Source: Blautia sp. Marseille-P3201T (GTDB taxonomy: Bacteria; Bacillota; Clostridia; Lachnospirales; Lachnospiraceae). Taken from it: 64,000 nucleotides of DNA. The position numbers were made by a program, and so were the translations under genes. The stretch lies in assembly GCF_900120295.1 (NCBI RefSeq), contig NZ_LT635470.1:1054001-1118000 (forward strand), read 5' to 3'. Of the stretch, positions 18,169 to 26,688 are shown piece by piece (position 1 is the first letter of the stretch; each line of letters starts with the position of its first letter). The notes under the pieces are model-generated. The model was not told where the DNA came from, did no database searches, and worked only from the letters and a program-made list of their open reading frames with translations.

Positions 18169-20272
18169 CGGCTAATTCCTCCTCTGATAACTGTGACATG
18201 GCAATCTGGCGATATACATCACAGGATTTCAAAAGCTCCTTATGAGTTCCCTGTCCTACCACATGACCTTCATCCAGAACTAAAATTTTATCTGCATGAA
18301 GAATGGTACTAATTCTCTGTGCTACAATCAGTGTAGTGGCATCCTTTGTTTCTTTTTTCAATGCCCTTCGCAATACTACATCCGTCTTATAATCCAATGC
18401 AGAAAAGCTGTCATCAAAAATATAAATCTCCGGATTTTTTGCAATGGCTCTTGCAATGGACAATCTCTGCTTCTGTCCGCCGGAAACATTGGTTCCTCCC
18501 TGTGCAATGGCTGACTGCACACCGTCTTCTTTTTCTTCTATGAAATCCCATGCCTGCGCAATTTCAGCTGCTCTTTGTACTTCTGCTTCTGTGGCAGCCT
18601 CTTTTCCGTAACGGATATTGGAGTCAATAGTGCCGGAAAACAGCACACCTTTTTGCGGTACATAGCCAATTCGTTCTCTTAATTCATGCAACGGCATCTG
18701 TCGGATATCCACACCGTCTACCAAAATTCTTCCTTCTGTCACATCAAAAAATCTCGGAATAAGATTTACCAGCGTGCTCTTGCCACTTCCTGTACTTCCG
18801 ATAAACGCAACCGTTTCTCCTCTTTTTGCAGAAAAACTAATATCCGTAAGAGAATTTCCGTCTGCACCGGGATAAGCAAAGCCCACATGTTCAAAGACCA
18901 CTTCACCTTTTTGTTCTTCTTTCGGCTGCACCGGATTTTCTTCGTCTTTAATGCTGACTTCTGTTTCCATAATTTCATTGATACGTTTTGCCGCTACATT
19001 GGCTCTCGGTATCATAATAGACATCATAGTAATCATCAGAAATGCCATAATAATCTGCATTGCATACTGCATAAATGCCATCATATTACCTACCTGCATA
19101 TTGCCCGCGTCTACGGCATGAGAACCGTTCCACACAATTAAAACGGTAATGGCATTCATCAAAAGCATCATAAACGGCATCATAAATGTCATACAGCGGT
19201 TTACAAAAAGATTGGTTTTTGTCAGCTTTGCATTGGCATCCTCAAAACGTTCTTCCTCATGCTTTTCTCGACTGAAAGCTCGAATAACCGGCACACCGGT
19301 AAGGATTTCTCTTGCTACCAGGTTCAACTCGTCAATTAAATACTGAAGCTTTGTAAATTTCGGCATAACCAGCTTGAAAACAAGGAAAACAAACAGTGTA
19401 ATCACAACCACTGCCAGCGCTAAAATCCATGTCATGGATGCGTCTGTCTGGAACACCTTATATACACCGCCAATTCCTAAAATCGGCGCATACAGAACAA
19501 TACGAAACAGCATGGTAAAGAGCATCTGTACCTGCTGCACGTCATTGGTGCTTCTGGTAATCAAAGAAGCAATGGAAAAATGGTTTAATTCCTCTCCTGA
19601 AAAAGAAATCACCTTGCGATAAACACTGTTTCTTAAATTTCTTCCCAATGTTGCCGCAACCTGTGAAGACAAGAAGGTAACCATAACGGCTGCTGCCATG
19701 GCAAGAAATGCCAGTCCCAGCATCTTTAAACCACTGAATAAAATATAATTCGTCTGGAGCTTATCCATATCCTGCCCCTGCTGCTTATATTCCTCCTGCA
19801 CAAAGCTTACGGCTTTTTGCGTAATAATAGAGTCCGGAATTTCTTCAAGCTTTGCTCTGGCATCTTCTAAAAAAGCTTCTCTCTGCTCCTTGGGCATCTG
19901 CGCTGCTGCCTGAAGCTCCTCTTCCTTCATACTGCCTGCAATCAGCTCCGGAATACCCAAAATGCTATTGAGTTCCTCTCTTTCCTCTTTTGTGGTTTTC
20001 TTTAACCGATACTGCTCATCCTCTATTTCATAAGCGTTTAATACCGTATCCTGTTCCTCCTGCTCCATAAACAACAGCAGTGTTTCCAAATTTTTCTGTT
20101 CAATGGTCTCTGGCACTCCGTCTTCCACGCCTTTTTGCTGAATTCCTACATTTACAATCTTAGATGTATAATCCGGCAAAGACAAATCGCAAAATGCCTG
20201 AACAAATAAAAGAAGGATAATCATTACAATGTAATGCCATCGTTCTTTCATATAATGAAACATTTTTAACAT
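18161..20272 (-). CDS. ABC exporter half-transporter, subunit A (type IV)
   Basis: A 703-residue fused permease-ATPase with a roughly 120-residue extracytoplasmic insertion between helices 1 and 2 (acidic, Gln-rich), then the remaining helices. ATPase motifs: GSTGSGKST, VSGGQKQRL, IYIFDDSFSALD. The Walker B Glu position is Asp-Ser (DDS rather than DEA), so this subunit likely carries the degenerate ATP site of a heterodimer. It follows marR by 18 bases, with GGAGG before the ATG. Confidence 0.92.
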   Translation of the reverse strand: MLKMFHYMKERWHYIVMIILLLFVQAFCDLSLPDYTSKIVNVGIQQKGVEDGVPETIEQKNLETLLLFMEQEEQDTVLNAYEIEDEQYRLKKTTKEEREELNSILGIPELIAGSMKEEELQAAAQMPKEQREAFLEDARAKLEEIPDSIITQKAVSFVQEEYKQQGQDMDKLQTNYILFSGLKMLGLAFLAMAAAVMVTFLSSQVAATLGRNLRNSVYRKVISFSGEELNHFSIASLITRSTNDVQQVQMLFTMLFRIVLYAPILGIGGVYKVFQTDASMTWILALAVVVITLFVFLVFKLVMPKFTKLQYLIDELNLVAREILTGVPVIRAFSREKHEEERFEDANAKLTKTNLFVNRCMTFMMPFMMLLMNAITVLIVWNGSHAVDAGNMQVGNMMAFMQYAMQIIMAFLMITMMSIMIPRANVAAKRINEIMETEVSIKDEENPVQPKEEQKGEVVFEHVGFAYPGADGNSLTDISFSAKRGETVAFIGSTGSGKSTLVNLIPRFFDVTEGRILVDGVDIRQMPLHELRERIGYVPQKGVLFSGTIDSNIRYGKEAATEAEVQRAAEIAQAWDFIEEKEDGVQSAIAQGGTNVSGGQKQRLSIARAIAKNPEIYIFDDSFSALDYKTDVVLRRALKKETKDATTLIVAQRISTILHADKILVLDEGHVVGQGTHKELLKSCDVYRQIAMSQLSEEELADE

Positions 20273-20290
20273 AGTGTCCTCCTTTACTGC

Positions 20291-20764
20291 CTACATACAA
20301 CAATGGTGCTTATCATCTCCGCCCAAGTTTTTAATCATCTGGTCAAAAAAGCGTTTCATGAGACACATTTCACTCTCTGAAAAACCGGAAAAGACCATTT
20401 TTTCATTTTCTTCCACACATTTTCTGGATTTTTCAATCATTTTCTTTCCCTGTGCCGTAAGATAAATACGCACCATTCTCTGGTCATGCTCATCATTTCT
20501 TCTCTCAATAATCCCTGCTTTCTCCATACGCTTCATGGAAACTGCCACGGTAGGGGCGCTGATATGCAGTTCTTCTGAGATTTCCTTCTGGCTCATACCA
20601 TCCCGCTTATCCAATAAAATCAGCAGTGGAATTTGCTTGGGATGAATGCCTGTTTCACTTAAAATCTTAAATGTATTTCTGTAATACAGATGGGTAAGCT
20701 GCACAAATTTTCCATGCAGACTGTCATCCTTCTCCATTTTAATTTTTATGCTCCTTTCCTTCAT
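20291..20764 (-). CDS. MarR-family transcriptional repressor of the exporter operon
   Basis: A winged-helix regulator of up to 157 residues. The recognition helix region is MSQKEISEELHISAPTVAVS (about 58-77), followed by the wing with DQRMVRIYLT. The tail ends HHCCM, a possible metal or thiol patch. The start is ambiguous: ATG 20764 has no ribosome site; ATG 20737 has AAAGGAG 13 bases upstream. It is first in the operon with the two ABC genes and probably represses its own promoter through the palindrome at 20795. Confidence 0.9.
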   Translation of the reverse strand: MKERSIKIKMEKDDSLHGKFVQLTHLYYRNTFKILSETGIHPKQIPLLILLDKRDGMSQKEISEELHISAPTVAVSMKRMEKAGIIERRNDEHDQRMVRIYLTAQGKKMIEKSRKCVEENEKMVFSGFSESEMCLMKRFFDQMIKNLGGDDKHHCCM

Positions 20765-20794
20765 ACAGTGAATACGAAGTTTTCGCTATATTAT

Positions 20795-20838
20795 TTAGTC
20801 GACTAACTTATATTATGGCAGAAGTTATGAAATATCAA
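20795..20838 (-). promoter_or_regulatory. marR promoter with palindromic operator
   Basis: On the minus strand TTGATA (20838-20833) and TAATAT (20815-20810) are 17 bases apart. The perfect palindrome TTAGTCGACTAA (20795-20806) lies just downstream at the transcription start. A near copy, TTAGTCAGCTAA, lies at 20891-20902. Both look like MarR operators. Confidence 0.8.
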
Positions 20839-20925
20839 GCAGATTTTTGATATTTTACACTTTTTTTAGAAATAAGTCACATGATATTTATTAGTCAGCT
20901 AATTTAATTTCTTATATAACGAGAA

Positions 20926-20966
20926 AAGAACTGCCACTCGATTATTTCTTCATGTGACAGTTCTGT
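20926..20966 (-). terminator. Terminator of the aminotransferase gene
   Basis: AGAACTGTCAC and GTGGCAGTTCT form a stem followed by TTTTC on the minus strand, 20 bases after the aminotransferase stop. Confidence 0.8.
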
Positions 20967-20985
20967 TTATAACGTTCGTTTTTCT

Positions 20986-22206
20986 TTATAATTTCTGATG
21001 ATATCCTGCAAAAAAGTCTCTTAATTTTCCCGTTGCCTTTCTCAATTCCTCTACACTTGGCAGATACACAATTCTGAAGTGATCCGGCTCTCCCCAGTTA
21101 AATCCCTTTCCATGTGTAATAAGTACCTTCTTTTCTTTTAAAAGATCTAAAGCAAACTTTTCATCATCTAAAATGTTGAATTTTTTTGTGTCCATTTTCG
21201 GGAAAATATAAAACGCTGCTTTTGGTTTCACTGCAGATAATCCGGGGATGTCATTAATTGCGTTATAAATATATTCTCTCTGCTCATAAATTCTGCCCCC
21301 CGGCATTAAATATTCATTTACACTCTGATAACCACCTAAAGCAGTCTGAATAATTGCCTGTCCCGGAACATTGGAACAAAGACGCATATTAGAAAGCATA
21401 TTTAAGCCTTCAATATAACCTTTTGCCTTTTCCTTCGCACCGCTTAACACCATCCAGCCACATCGAAATCCTGCTATCATATGAGATTTTGAAAGTCCGT
21501 TTAGGGTAATGCAAAATACATCCGGTGCTAAAGAAGCAATGGAAGTATGTTCAATTCCGTCAAACACCAGTCTGTCGTAAATCTCATCAGAGAAAATCAT
21601 CAGCTCATGCTCTCTTGCGATTTCTACAATTTCCTGCAAAAGCTCTTTTGGATATACTGCTCCTGTAGGATTATTGGGATTAATCAATACAATTGCTTTT
21701 GTTTTATCTGTTATTTTGCTCTTAATATCTTCAATATCAGGATACCACTCTGACTGCTCATCACAAATATAATGTACCGGTGTTCCTCCTGCTAAAGAAA
21801 CACAGCCTGTCCAAAGTGGATAATCAGGTGACGGCACTAAGATTTCATCGCCATTGTCTAAGAGTCCCTGTGTCACCATATTAATTAACTCACTGACACC
21901 ATTTCCCGTATAAATATCATTAATTGTCACATTGGGAATTTTTTTAATCTGACAATACTGCATAATCGCTTTTCTCGCAGAAAAAATCCCCTTGGAATCT
22001 GAATAACCCTGTGAATCCCGAAGCGTATATATCATATCTAAAATCACTTCTTCCGGGGCTGAGAATCCGAATGGCGCAGGATTTCCAATATTCAGTTTTA
22101 AAACGTCAATACCACTTTCCTGCATACGGTTTGCTTCATCTAAAACCGGTCCTCTTACATCATAACATACGTTTTCTAGTTTTGATGATTTCTGAAATGT
22201 TCTCAT
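20986..22206 (-). CDS. alaA: Class I/II aminotransferase, AlaA (alanine) type
   Basis: A 406-residue PLP enzyme of the AlaA group, which makes alanine from pyruvate using glutamate. The PLP lysine is in NGLSKSHMIAGFR (about residue 240); NPNNPTG and SDEIYDRLVF are the classic cofactor-contact motifs. Length and the N-terminal LENVCYDVRGPV segment match AlaA rather than AspC. It is a lone gene with GAGG before the ATG and a strong terminator after it. Confidence 0.9.
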   Translation of the reverse strand: MRTFQKSSKLENVCYDVRGPVLDEANRMQESGIDVLKLNIGNPAPFGFSAPEEVILDMIYTLRDSQGYSDSKGIFSARKAIMQYCQIKKIPNVTINDIYTGNGVSELINMVTQGLLDNGDEILVPSPDYPLWTGCVSLAGGTPVHYICDEQSEWYPDIEDIKSKITDKTKAIVLINPNNPTGAVYPKELLQEIVEIAREHELMIFSDEIYDRLVFDGIEHTSIASLAPDVFCITLNGLSKSHMIAGFRCGWMVLSGAKEKAKGYIEGLNMLSNMRLCSNVPGQAIIQTALGGYQSVNEYLMPGGRIYEQREYIYNAINDIPGLSAVKPKAAFYIFPKMDTKKFNILDDEKFALDLLKEKKVLITHGKGFNWGEPDHFRIVYLPSVEELRKATGKLRDFFAGYHQKL

Positions 22207-22262
22207 AACTCTGCCTCACTTTGTTTTTATTGGATTGATTTTATCACTTTACTTTAAGAAAC

Positions 22263-23582
22263 TCAACTGTTTTCCTTGATTTTTTTGAAATAATCCCTGA
22301 TATTTTGCTCGTATCCATTCTCAGTAGGACTATAAAATACTCTTCCCTGAAGTTCCGAAGGCATATACTGTTGTTCTACATAATGGTTAGGATAATCATG
22401 AGCATATTTATATCCTGCTCCATGTCCCATTTTAGATGCCCCTTTATAATGAGCATCCTGCAAATGTACCGGCACAGTAGTTTTTGTATTTTTCACCGCT
22501 TCCATAGCCTCTGCAATAGCCATATAAGCTGCATTGCTCTTTGGCGCAGATGCTACATAAGTCACTGCCTGTGCCAATGGAATTTGTGCCTCCGGCATGC
22601 CAAGACGCTCCACCGCCTGTGCCGCTGCCACTGCAACCTGCAGCGCCTGAGGATCTGCATTTCCAACATCTTCTGCAGCGCAAATCATAATACGGCGGGC
22701 AATAAATTTAATATCTTCTCCTGCATACAGCATTTTTGCCAAATAAAATACTGCTGCATCCGGATCTGAACCTCGCATACTTTTAATAAAAGCAGAAATA
22801 GTATCATAATGATTATCTCCAGTCTTATCATAGCGGACAACTCTCTTTTGAATACACTGGGAAGCCGTTTCTAAATCAATATGTATCTTGCCATCTTCAC
22901 TTTTTTGTGTGGTAAGTATACCCAATTCAAGGGCATTTAAAGCAGCTCTTGCATCTCCTCCTGCAATATCTGCCAGAAAATTTTTGGCATCCTCATGGAG
23001 AACTGCGTGATAGCTTCCCATGCCCCTTTCACAATCAGAAACCGCTCTCTCTAAAAGTTTACAGATATCCTCTTTTTCCAAAGGTTTCAATTCAAAAACA
23101 ATGGAACGGGAAAGAAGCGCTCCATTCACTTCAAAATAAGGATTTTCTGTTGTTGCCCCTATTAAAATCAAGGTACCGTCTTCTACAAATGGCAGTAAAT
23201 AATCTTGCTGACCTTTATTAAAACGATGAATTTCATCTACAAAAAGTATCGTTTTCTTTCCATACATTCCCAAGTACTGCTGGGCTTCCTTCACCACTTC
23301 TTCCATGTCCTTTTTGCCGGCTACTGTGGCATTAATCTGCTTAAATCTGGCGCTGGTGGTATTGGCAATGACTTTTGCCAAGGTAGTTTTTCCTGTTCCC
23401 GGTGGTCCATAAAAAATAACACTGCCCAGCTTATCTGCTTTAATGGCCCGGTATAGCAACTTATCCTTGCCGATAATATGTTCCTGCCCTGCCACTTCCT
23501 CTAAAGTAACAGGTCTCATTCTGGCTGCCAGAGGTGACTCATTTTCCAGTGTCTGCTCCTTCATATAATCAAATAAATCCAT
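22263..23582 (-). CDS. rarA: Replication-associated recombination protein A
   Basis: A 439-residue AAA+ ATPase of the RarA/MgsA/WRNIP1 family that acts at stalled forks. Walker A GPPGTGKTT is at residues 59-67, Walker B FVDEIHRF near 112, sensor 1 GATTENPYFE near 142. The C-terminal MgsA tetramerisation domain includes HYKGASKMGHGAGYKYAHD. It lies 16 bases after the deacetylase gene start region, in the same direction. Confidence 0.95.
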   Translation of the reverse strand: MDLFDYMKEQTLENESPLAARMRPVTLEEVAGQEHIIGKDKLLYRAIKADKLGSVIFYGPPGTGKTTLAKVIANTTSARFKQINATVAGKKDMEEVVKEAQQYLGMYGKKTILFVDEIHRFNKGQQDYLLPFVEDGTLILIGATTENPYFEVNGALLSRSIVFELKPLEKEDICKLLERAVSDCERGMGSYHAVLHEDAKNFLADIAGGDARAALNALELGILTTQKSEDGKIHIDLETASQCIQKRVVRYDKTGDNHYDTISAFIKSMRGSDPDAAVFYLAKMLYAGEDIKFIARRIMICAAEDVGNADPQALQVAVAAAQAVERLGMPEAQIPLAQAVTYVASAPKSNAAYMAIAEAMEAVKNTKTTVPVHLQDAHYKGASKMGHGAGYKYAHDYPNHYVEQQYMPSELQGRVFYSPTENGYEQNIRDYFKKIKENS

Positions 23583-23598
23583 CTCTGTTTCTTCTCCT

Positions 23599-24258
23599 CT
23601 ATTCTAAAAGTAATTCATCTACAGTAACAAACTCATATCCTTTTTCCTGTAAAATATCTACAATACGAAGCGCTGCCTCTACAGAGGAAGCATAAATATC
23701 GTGCATTAAAATAATATCACCTTCTTTCACATCTTTCACTACCCTTTTTACAGTTTTCTCTACATTTTCTGTTGTCCAGTCCAATGAGTCCACATTCCAT
23801 GACACCGGTATCATAGTAATATCAAAATCTAAGTTTTTTTTCCATTCTCCAAAAGGCGGACGTACAAAAGAGGTACAAATGCCTACAGTATCATAAATTT
23901 TATTACAAGCCATTATAACTTCTTCTTCTGCCTCTTTCTCTGAAATTCCCTTTAAATTCACATGATGATAAGTATGGTTTCCAATAAGATGACCTTCTGC
24001 TTTCATCCTCTTTACTACATCTTCCCTTCCTTCTATGTTCTGCCCAATGAGAAAAAAAGTTGCCTGCACACCCCTCTCTTTTAATCCGTCTAAAAGTCTC
24101 TCCGTATAAATTTCATGCGGACCATCATCAAAGGTCAATGCAATTTCCGGGTGATCCTGATCCGAAAGCTCATTTACTGTTTCTACGGCCCGTTCCATTC
24201 CTTTTTCCCCTACCCAAAACAGAACAAAAAAACACAGGATTAAAACTATTTTTTTCAT
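23599..24258 (-). CDS. Polysaccharide deacetylase-family protein
   Basis: A 219-residue NodB-homology (carbohydrate esterase 4) protein with an uncleaved or cleaved N-terminal helix (residues 3-18) that places it outside the membrane. Motif 1 is TFDDGPHE (42-49), motif 2 HLIGNHTYHHV (about 90-100, zinc histidines), motif 3 RPPFGEW. The late motif HD is present as LMHDIY. Such enzymes remove N-acetyl groups from peptidoglycan or spore cortex sugars. The ATG has GAGGG upstream. Confidence 0.9.
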   Translation of the reverse strand: MKKIVLILCFFVLFWVGEKGMERAVETVNELSDQDHPEIALTFDDGPHEIYTERLLDGLKERGVQATFFLIGQNIEGREDVVKRMKAEGHLIGNHTYHHVNLKGISEKEAEEEVIMACNKIYDTVGICTSFVRPPFGEWKKNLDFDITMIPVSWNVDSLDWTTENVEKTVKRVVKDVKEGDIILMHDIYASSVEAALRIVDILQEKGYEFVTVDELLLE

Positions 24259-24359
24259 AATTACCCTCTGATTATCATCACTCTATTATATTCTTTCTTG
24301 ACAGAAACAACACCTTAACCTTACAATATTTTTGATTTAAACAAATAAGAGGAGCATTT

Positions 24360-25397
24360 ATGAAAAACAAAAAATCATTATTTCTATTTACCATTGGACT
24401 ATTATTTGTAACCCTTTTAGGTTTCGCTGCGATTTATGAAAAAAAACAGCAGCCGGATGAACCCATTTCTGCCACTGCTTTTAAATTAAATACTGTTGTC
24501 ACCGTAAATATTTATGACTCTGCAGATAAAAAACTTCTGGATGAAGTGATGGAATTATGCGATCAATATGAAAAACTTTTTAGCAGAACATTAAGCTCCA
24601 GTGAAATTTCCCAGCTAAACAATCAAACTCTAAAACAGGAAAACGGTGCTTTCATCCTTTCCTCTGAGACAGCAGAATTAATTTCAAAGGGACTCTACTA
24701 TGGAAGTCTCTCAGATGGTGCTTTTGACATTGCCATTGCACCCATATCTTCTCTGTGGGATTTTACCTCAGAAGAAAAAAAAGTGCCTGCTGACGAAGCT
24801 ATCCAGGCAGCTCTTCCTTTAGTAAACTATGAAGATGTATCAATAGAAGGAAACAAACTGACTTTTGCCAAAGAAGGCATGGGGCTTGATTTGGGAGCGA
24901 TTGCAAAGGGATATATTGCAGATAAAATGAAAGAGTTTCTGGTATCAAAAGGAGTAAAAAGCGCTACTATCAATCTCGGCGGAAATGTTCTTTGTATCGG
25001 CAAAAAGCCGGATAATACCCCTTTTCGTATTGGAATTCAAAAACCTTTTGCAGACAGAAGTGAAACCATTGCAGTCCTTGATATTGAAGATAAATCCGTA
25101 GTTTCCTCCGGTATTTATGAACGTTATTTTGAAAAAGACGGAGCTTTCTATCATCATATTTTAAATCCTGATACAGGCTATCCTTACAATAATCATCTGG
25201 TGTCTGTAACGATTATTTCCGACCAGTCTGTAGATGGAGATGGACTTAGCACCTCCTGCTTTGCTCTTGGTCTGGACAAAGGTTTGGAATTAATCAACAG
25301 CCTTCCTGATGTTCATGCAGTTTTCATTACAGACGATTATCAACTGCATTACAGTGATCATTTTCAAGAAGAATTAAAGATTACTTATATGAAATAA
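24360..25397 (+). CDS. apbE: FAD:protein FMN transferase (ApbE)
   Basis: A 345-residue exported, membrane-tethered flavin transferase that attaches FMN to Thr or Ser in target proteins. An N-terminal helix (5-24) precedes the domain; the conserved FAD-binding stretch is DLGAIAKGYIADK (about 180-192), and HHILNPDTGYP followed by VSVTIIS carries metal ligands. The likely client in this window is the RnfG-like protein at 34.6-35.9 kb and perhaps RnfD. It stands alone on the plus strand with AGGAG before the ATG and a terminator after. Confidence 0.93.
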   Translation: MKNKKSLFLFTIGLLFVTLLGFAAIYEKKQQPDEPISATAFKLNTVVTVNIYDSADKKLLDEVMELCDQYEKLFSRTLSSSEISQLNNQTLKQENGAFILSSETAELISKGLYYGSLSDGAFDIAIAPISSLWDFTSEEKKVPADEAIQAALPLVNYEDVSIEGNKLTFAKEGMGLDLGAIAKGYIADKMKEFLVSKGVKSATINLGGNVLCIGKKPDNTPFRIGIQKPFADRSETIAVLDIEDKSVVSSGIYERYFEKDGAFYHHILNPDTGYPYNNHLVSVTIISDQSVDGDGLSTSCFALGLDKGLELINSLPDVHAVFITDDYQLHYSDHFQEELKITYMK

Positions 25398-25415
25398 AAC
25401 ATCGAAACACTTATA

Positions 25416-25490
25416 AAGCTGTCACTTTAAGTGTATATCAAAAATGTATATGCATTCCTGATTACTGCTTAATGTGACAGCCTTATTTTT
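25416..25490 (+). terminator. Terminator of apbE
   Basis: AAGCTGTCACTTTAAG pairs with CTTAATGTGACAGCCTT, followed by TATTTTT. The arms belong to the same family as those at 7.05 and 38.9 kb. Confidence 0.82.
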
Positions 25491-25541
25491 CAAATTTTTC
25501 TCTTATTCTCTGCCCGGTTTCGAATTATGTTTGTCCTTTAC

Positions 25542-26660
25542 TTATGCATTTCTTACCCATTTTCCAGAGGCGTCTACATAATATCCGTCAATCCATTGAT
25601 CAGTTGCCATACTTCCGTCAGACTTCACATAGTAATCTCCAATCCACTGAGAAGTTGCCATACTTCCATCTCCATGTAAATAATACCAGTTGTTTTCCAC
25701 TGATACCCAGCCGGTTTCCATTGCTCCATCACTATTCATATAATACCAATGATTTCCTACCAGTACCCAGCCGGTTTCCATTGCTCCGTCTTCATTGAAA
25801 TAATACCATGTTCCGGAAATTAATTTCCAGCCAACTGCCTTTTTTCCGTTTTCATAGTACTGCCAGCCTTCCGCAGTTTCCTGCCAGCCTTCCTTTTTAA
25901 CATTTTCTACTGCTTCTCTTAATTTTGCTGTTGCTAAATCAATTTCCTCTTTTGGTGTAATTACCGCAGATATTAATTGGACCGCTTCATCATATGCTGC
26001 TTTTACTTCAGGCACTGCCATCAATTTTTCTCTATCTGCATTTACTTCTGCCATTAACTTTGTAATCTCATCTTTATTGCAAATATCGATAACAGGTTCT
26101 GGATTTCCCCATTCATAACCTGTTAAATCTGTTCCATAGCCATACATAGTAAACTGAAATCTCAATACATCCCCATCTTTAGGTTCATAAGCAGAAATTC
26201 CATATCCTACTTCTTCGCCGTTTACATGATACATCCATCCAGAAAGATTACTGTAGTCAAATTCACCCAACGCATCATCATCATTCCCATATTCTTTGGC
26301 TGTTTCTGTTGTCACCATCCCATTACTAAGTTTTTCAATATATTCAGGTACTACTACCTTATCTGTTCCTAAATCACCACCTACAATAGCTTCTAAATAT
26401 GAGTCTTGCCCTACAAAGTTCTCTTTACCAATCACTTTTTTCAACAAAGTTGCCGCATTATCCCCTTCTTCAAACGGAACAAAAACCGGCTCATAAATAT
26501 ATCCTTGTCCTATAGTAAAACGTTCTACGGAAATAACTACATGACCTGTTTTCTCTGCGGCTTGCGCTTTTATCGGAAAAGCAATACCAATAATCATAAG
26601 AAACATAACTAAAATTAAACTAAAAATTTTTCCACTTATATGTTGCTTTTTTTGTTTCAT
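25542..26660 (-). CDS. Wall-bound DUF4430 (transcobalamin C-terminal-like) protein
   Basis: A 372-residue secreted protein: signal peptide (1-35, ending AQA), DUF4430 domain (about 38-170) with LSGWMYHVNGEEVGYGIS and KDGDVLRFQFT, a helical linker (about 185-255), then five cell-wall-binding repeats (about 256-372) rich in GWxxxxNxWYY. DUF4430 is the bacterial relative of the C-terminal domain of transcobalamin and intrinsic factor. It is 28 bases behind the toroid protein and likely co-transcribed. I infer corrinoid binding from domain kinship, neighbour and the upstream cobalamin switch. Confidence 0.88.
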   Translation of the reverse strand: MKQKKQHISGKIFSLILVMFLMIIGIAFPIKAQAAEKTGHVVISVERFTIGQGYIYEPVFVPFEEGDNAATLLKKVIGKENFVGQDSYLEAIVGGDLGTDKVVVPEYIEKLSNGMVTTETAKEYGNDDDALGEFDYSNLSGWMYHVNGEEVGYGISAYEPKDGDVLRFQFTMYGYGTDLTGYEWGNPEPVIDICNKDEITKLMAEVNADREKLMAVPEVKAAYDEAVQLISAVITPKEEIDLATAKLREAVENVKKEGWQETAEGWQYYENGKKAVGWKLISGTWYYFNEDGAMETGWVLVGNHWYYMNSDGAMETGWVSVENNWYYLHGDGSMATSQWIGDYYVKSDGSMATDQWIDGYYVDASGKWVRNA

Positions 26661-26688
26661 AACTTTTCTCCTTTTTTTATTTTAAATT

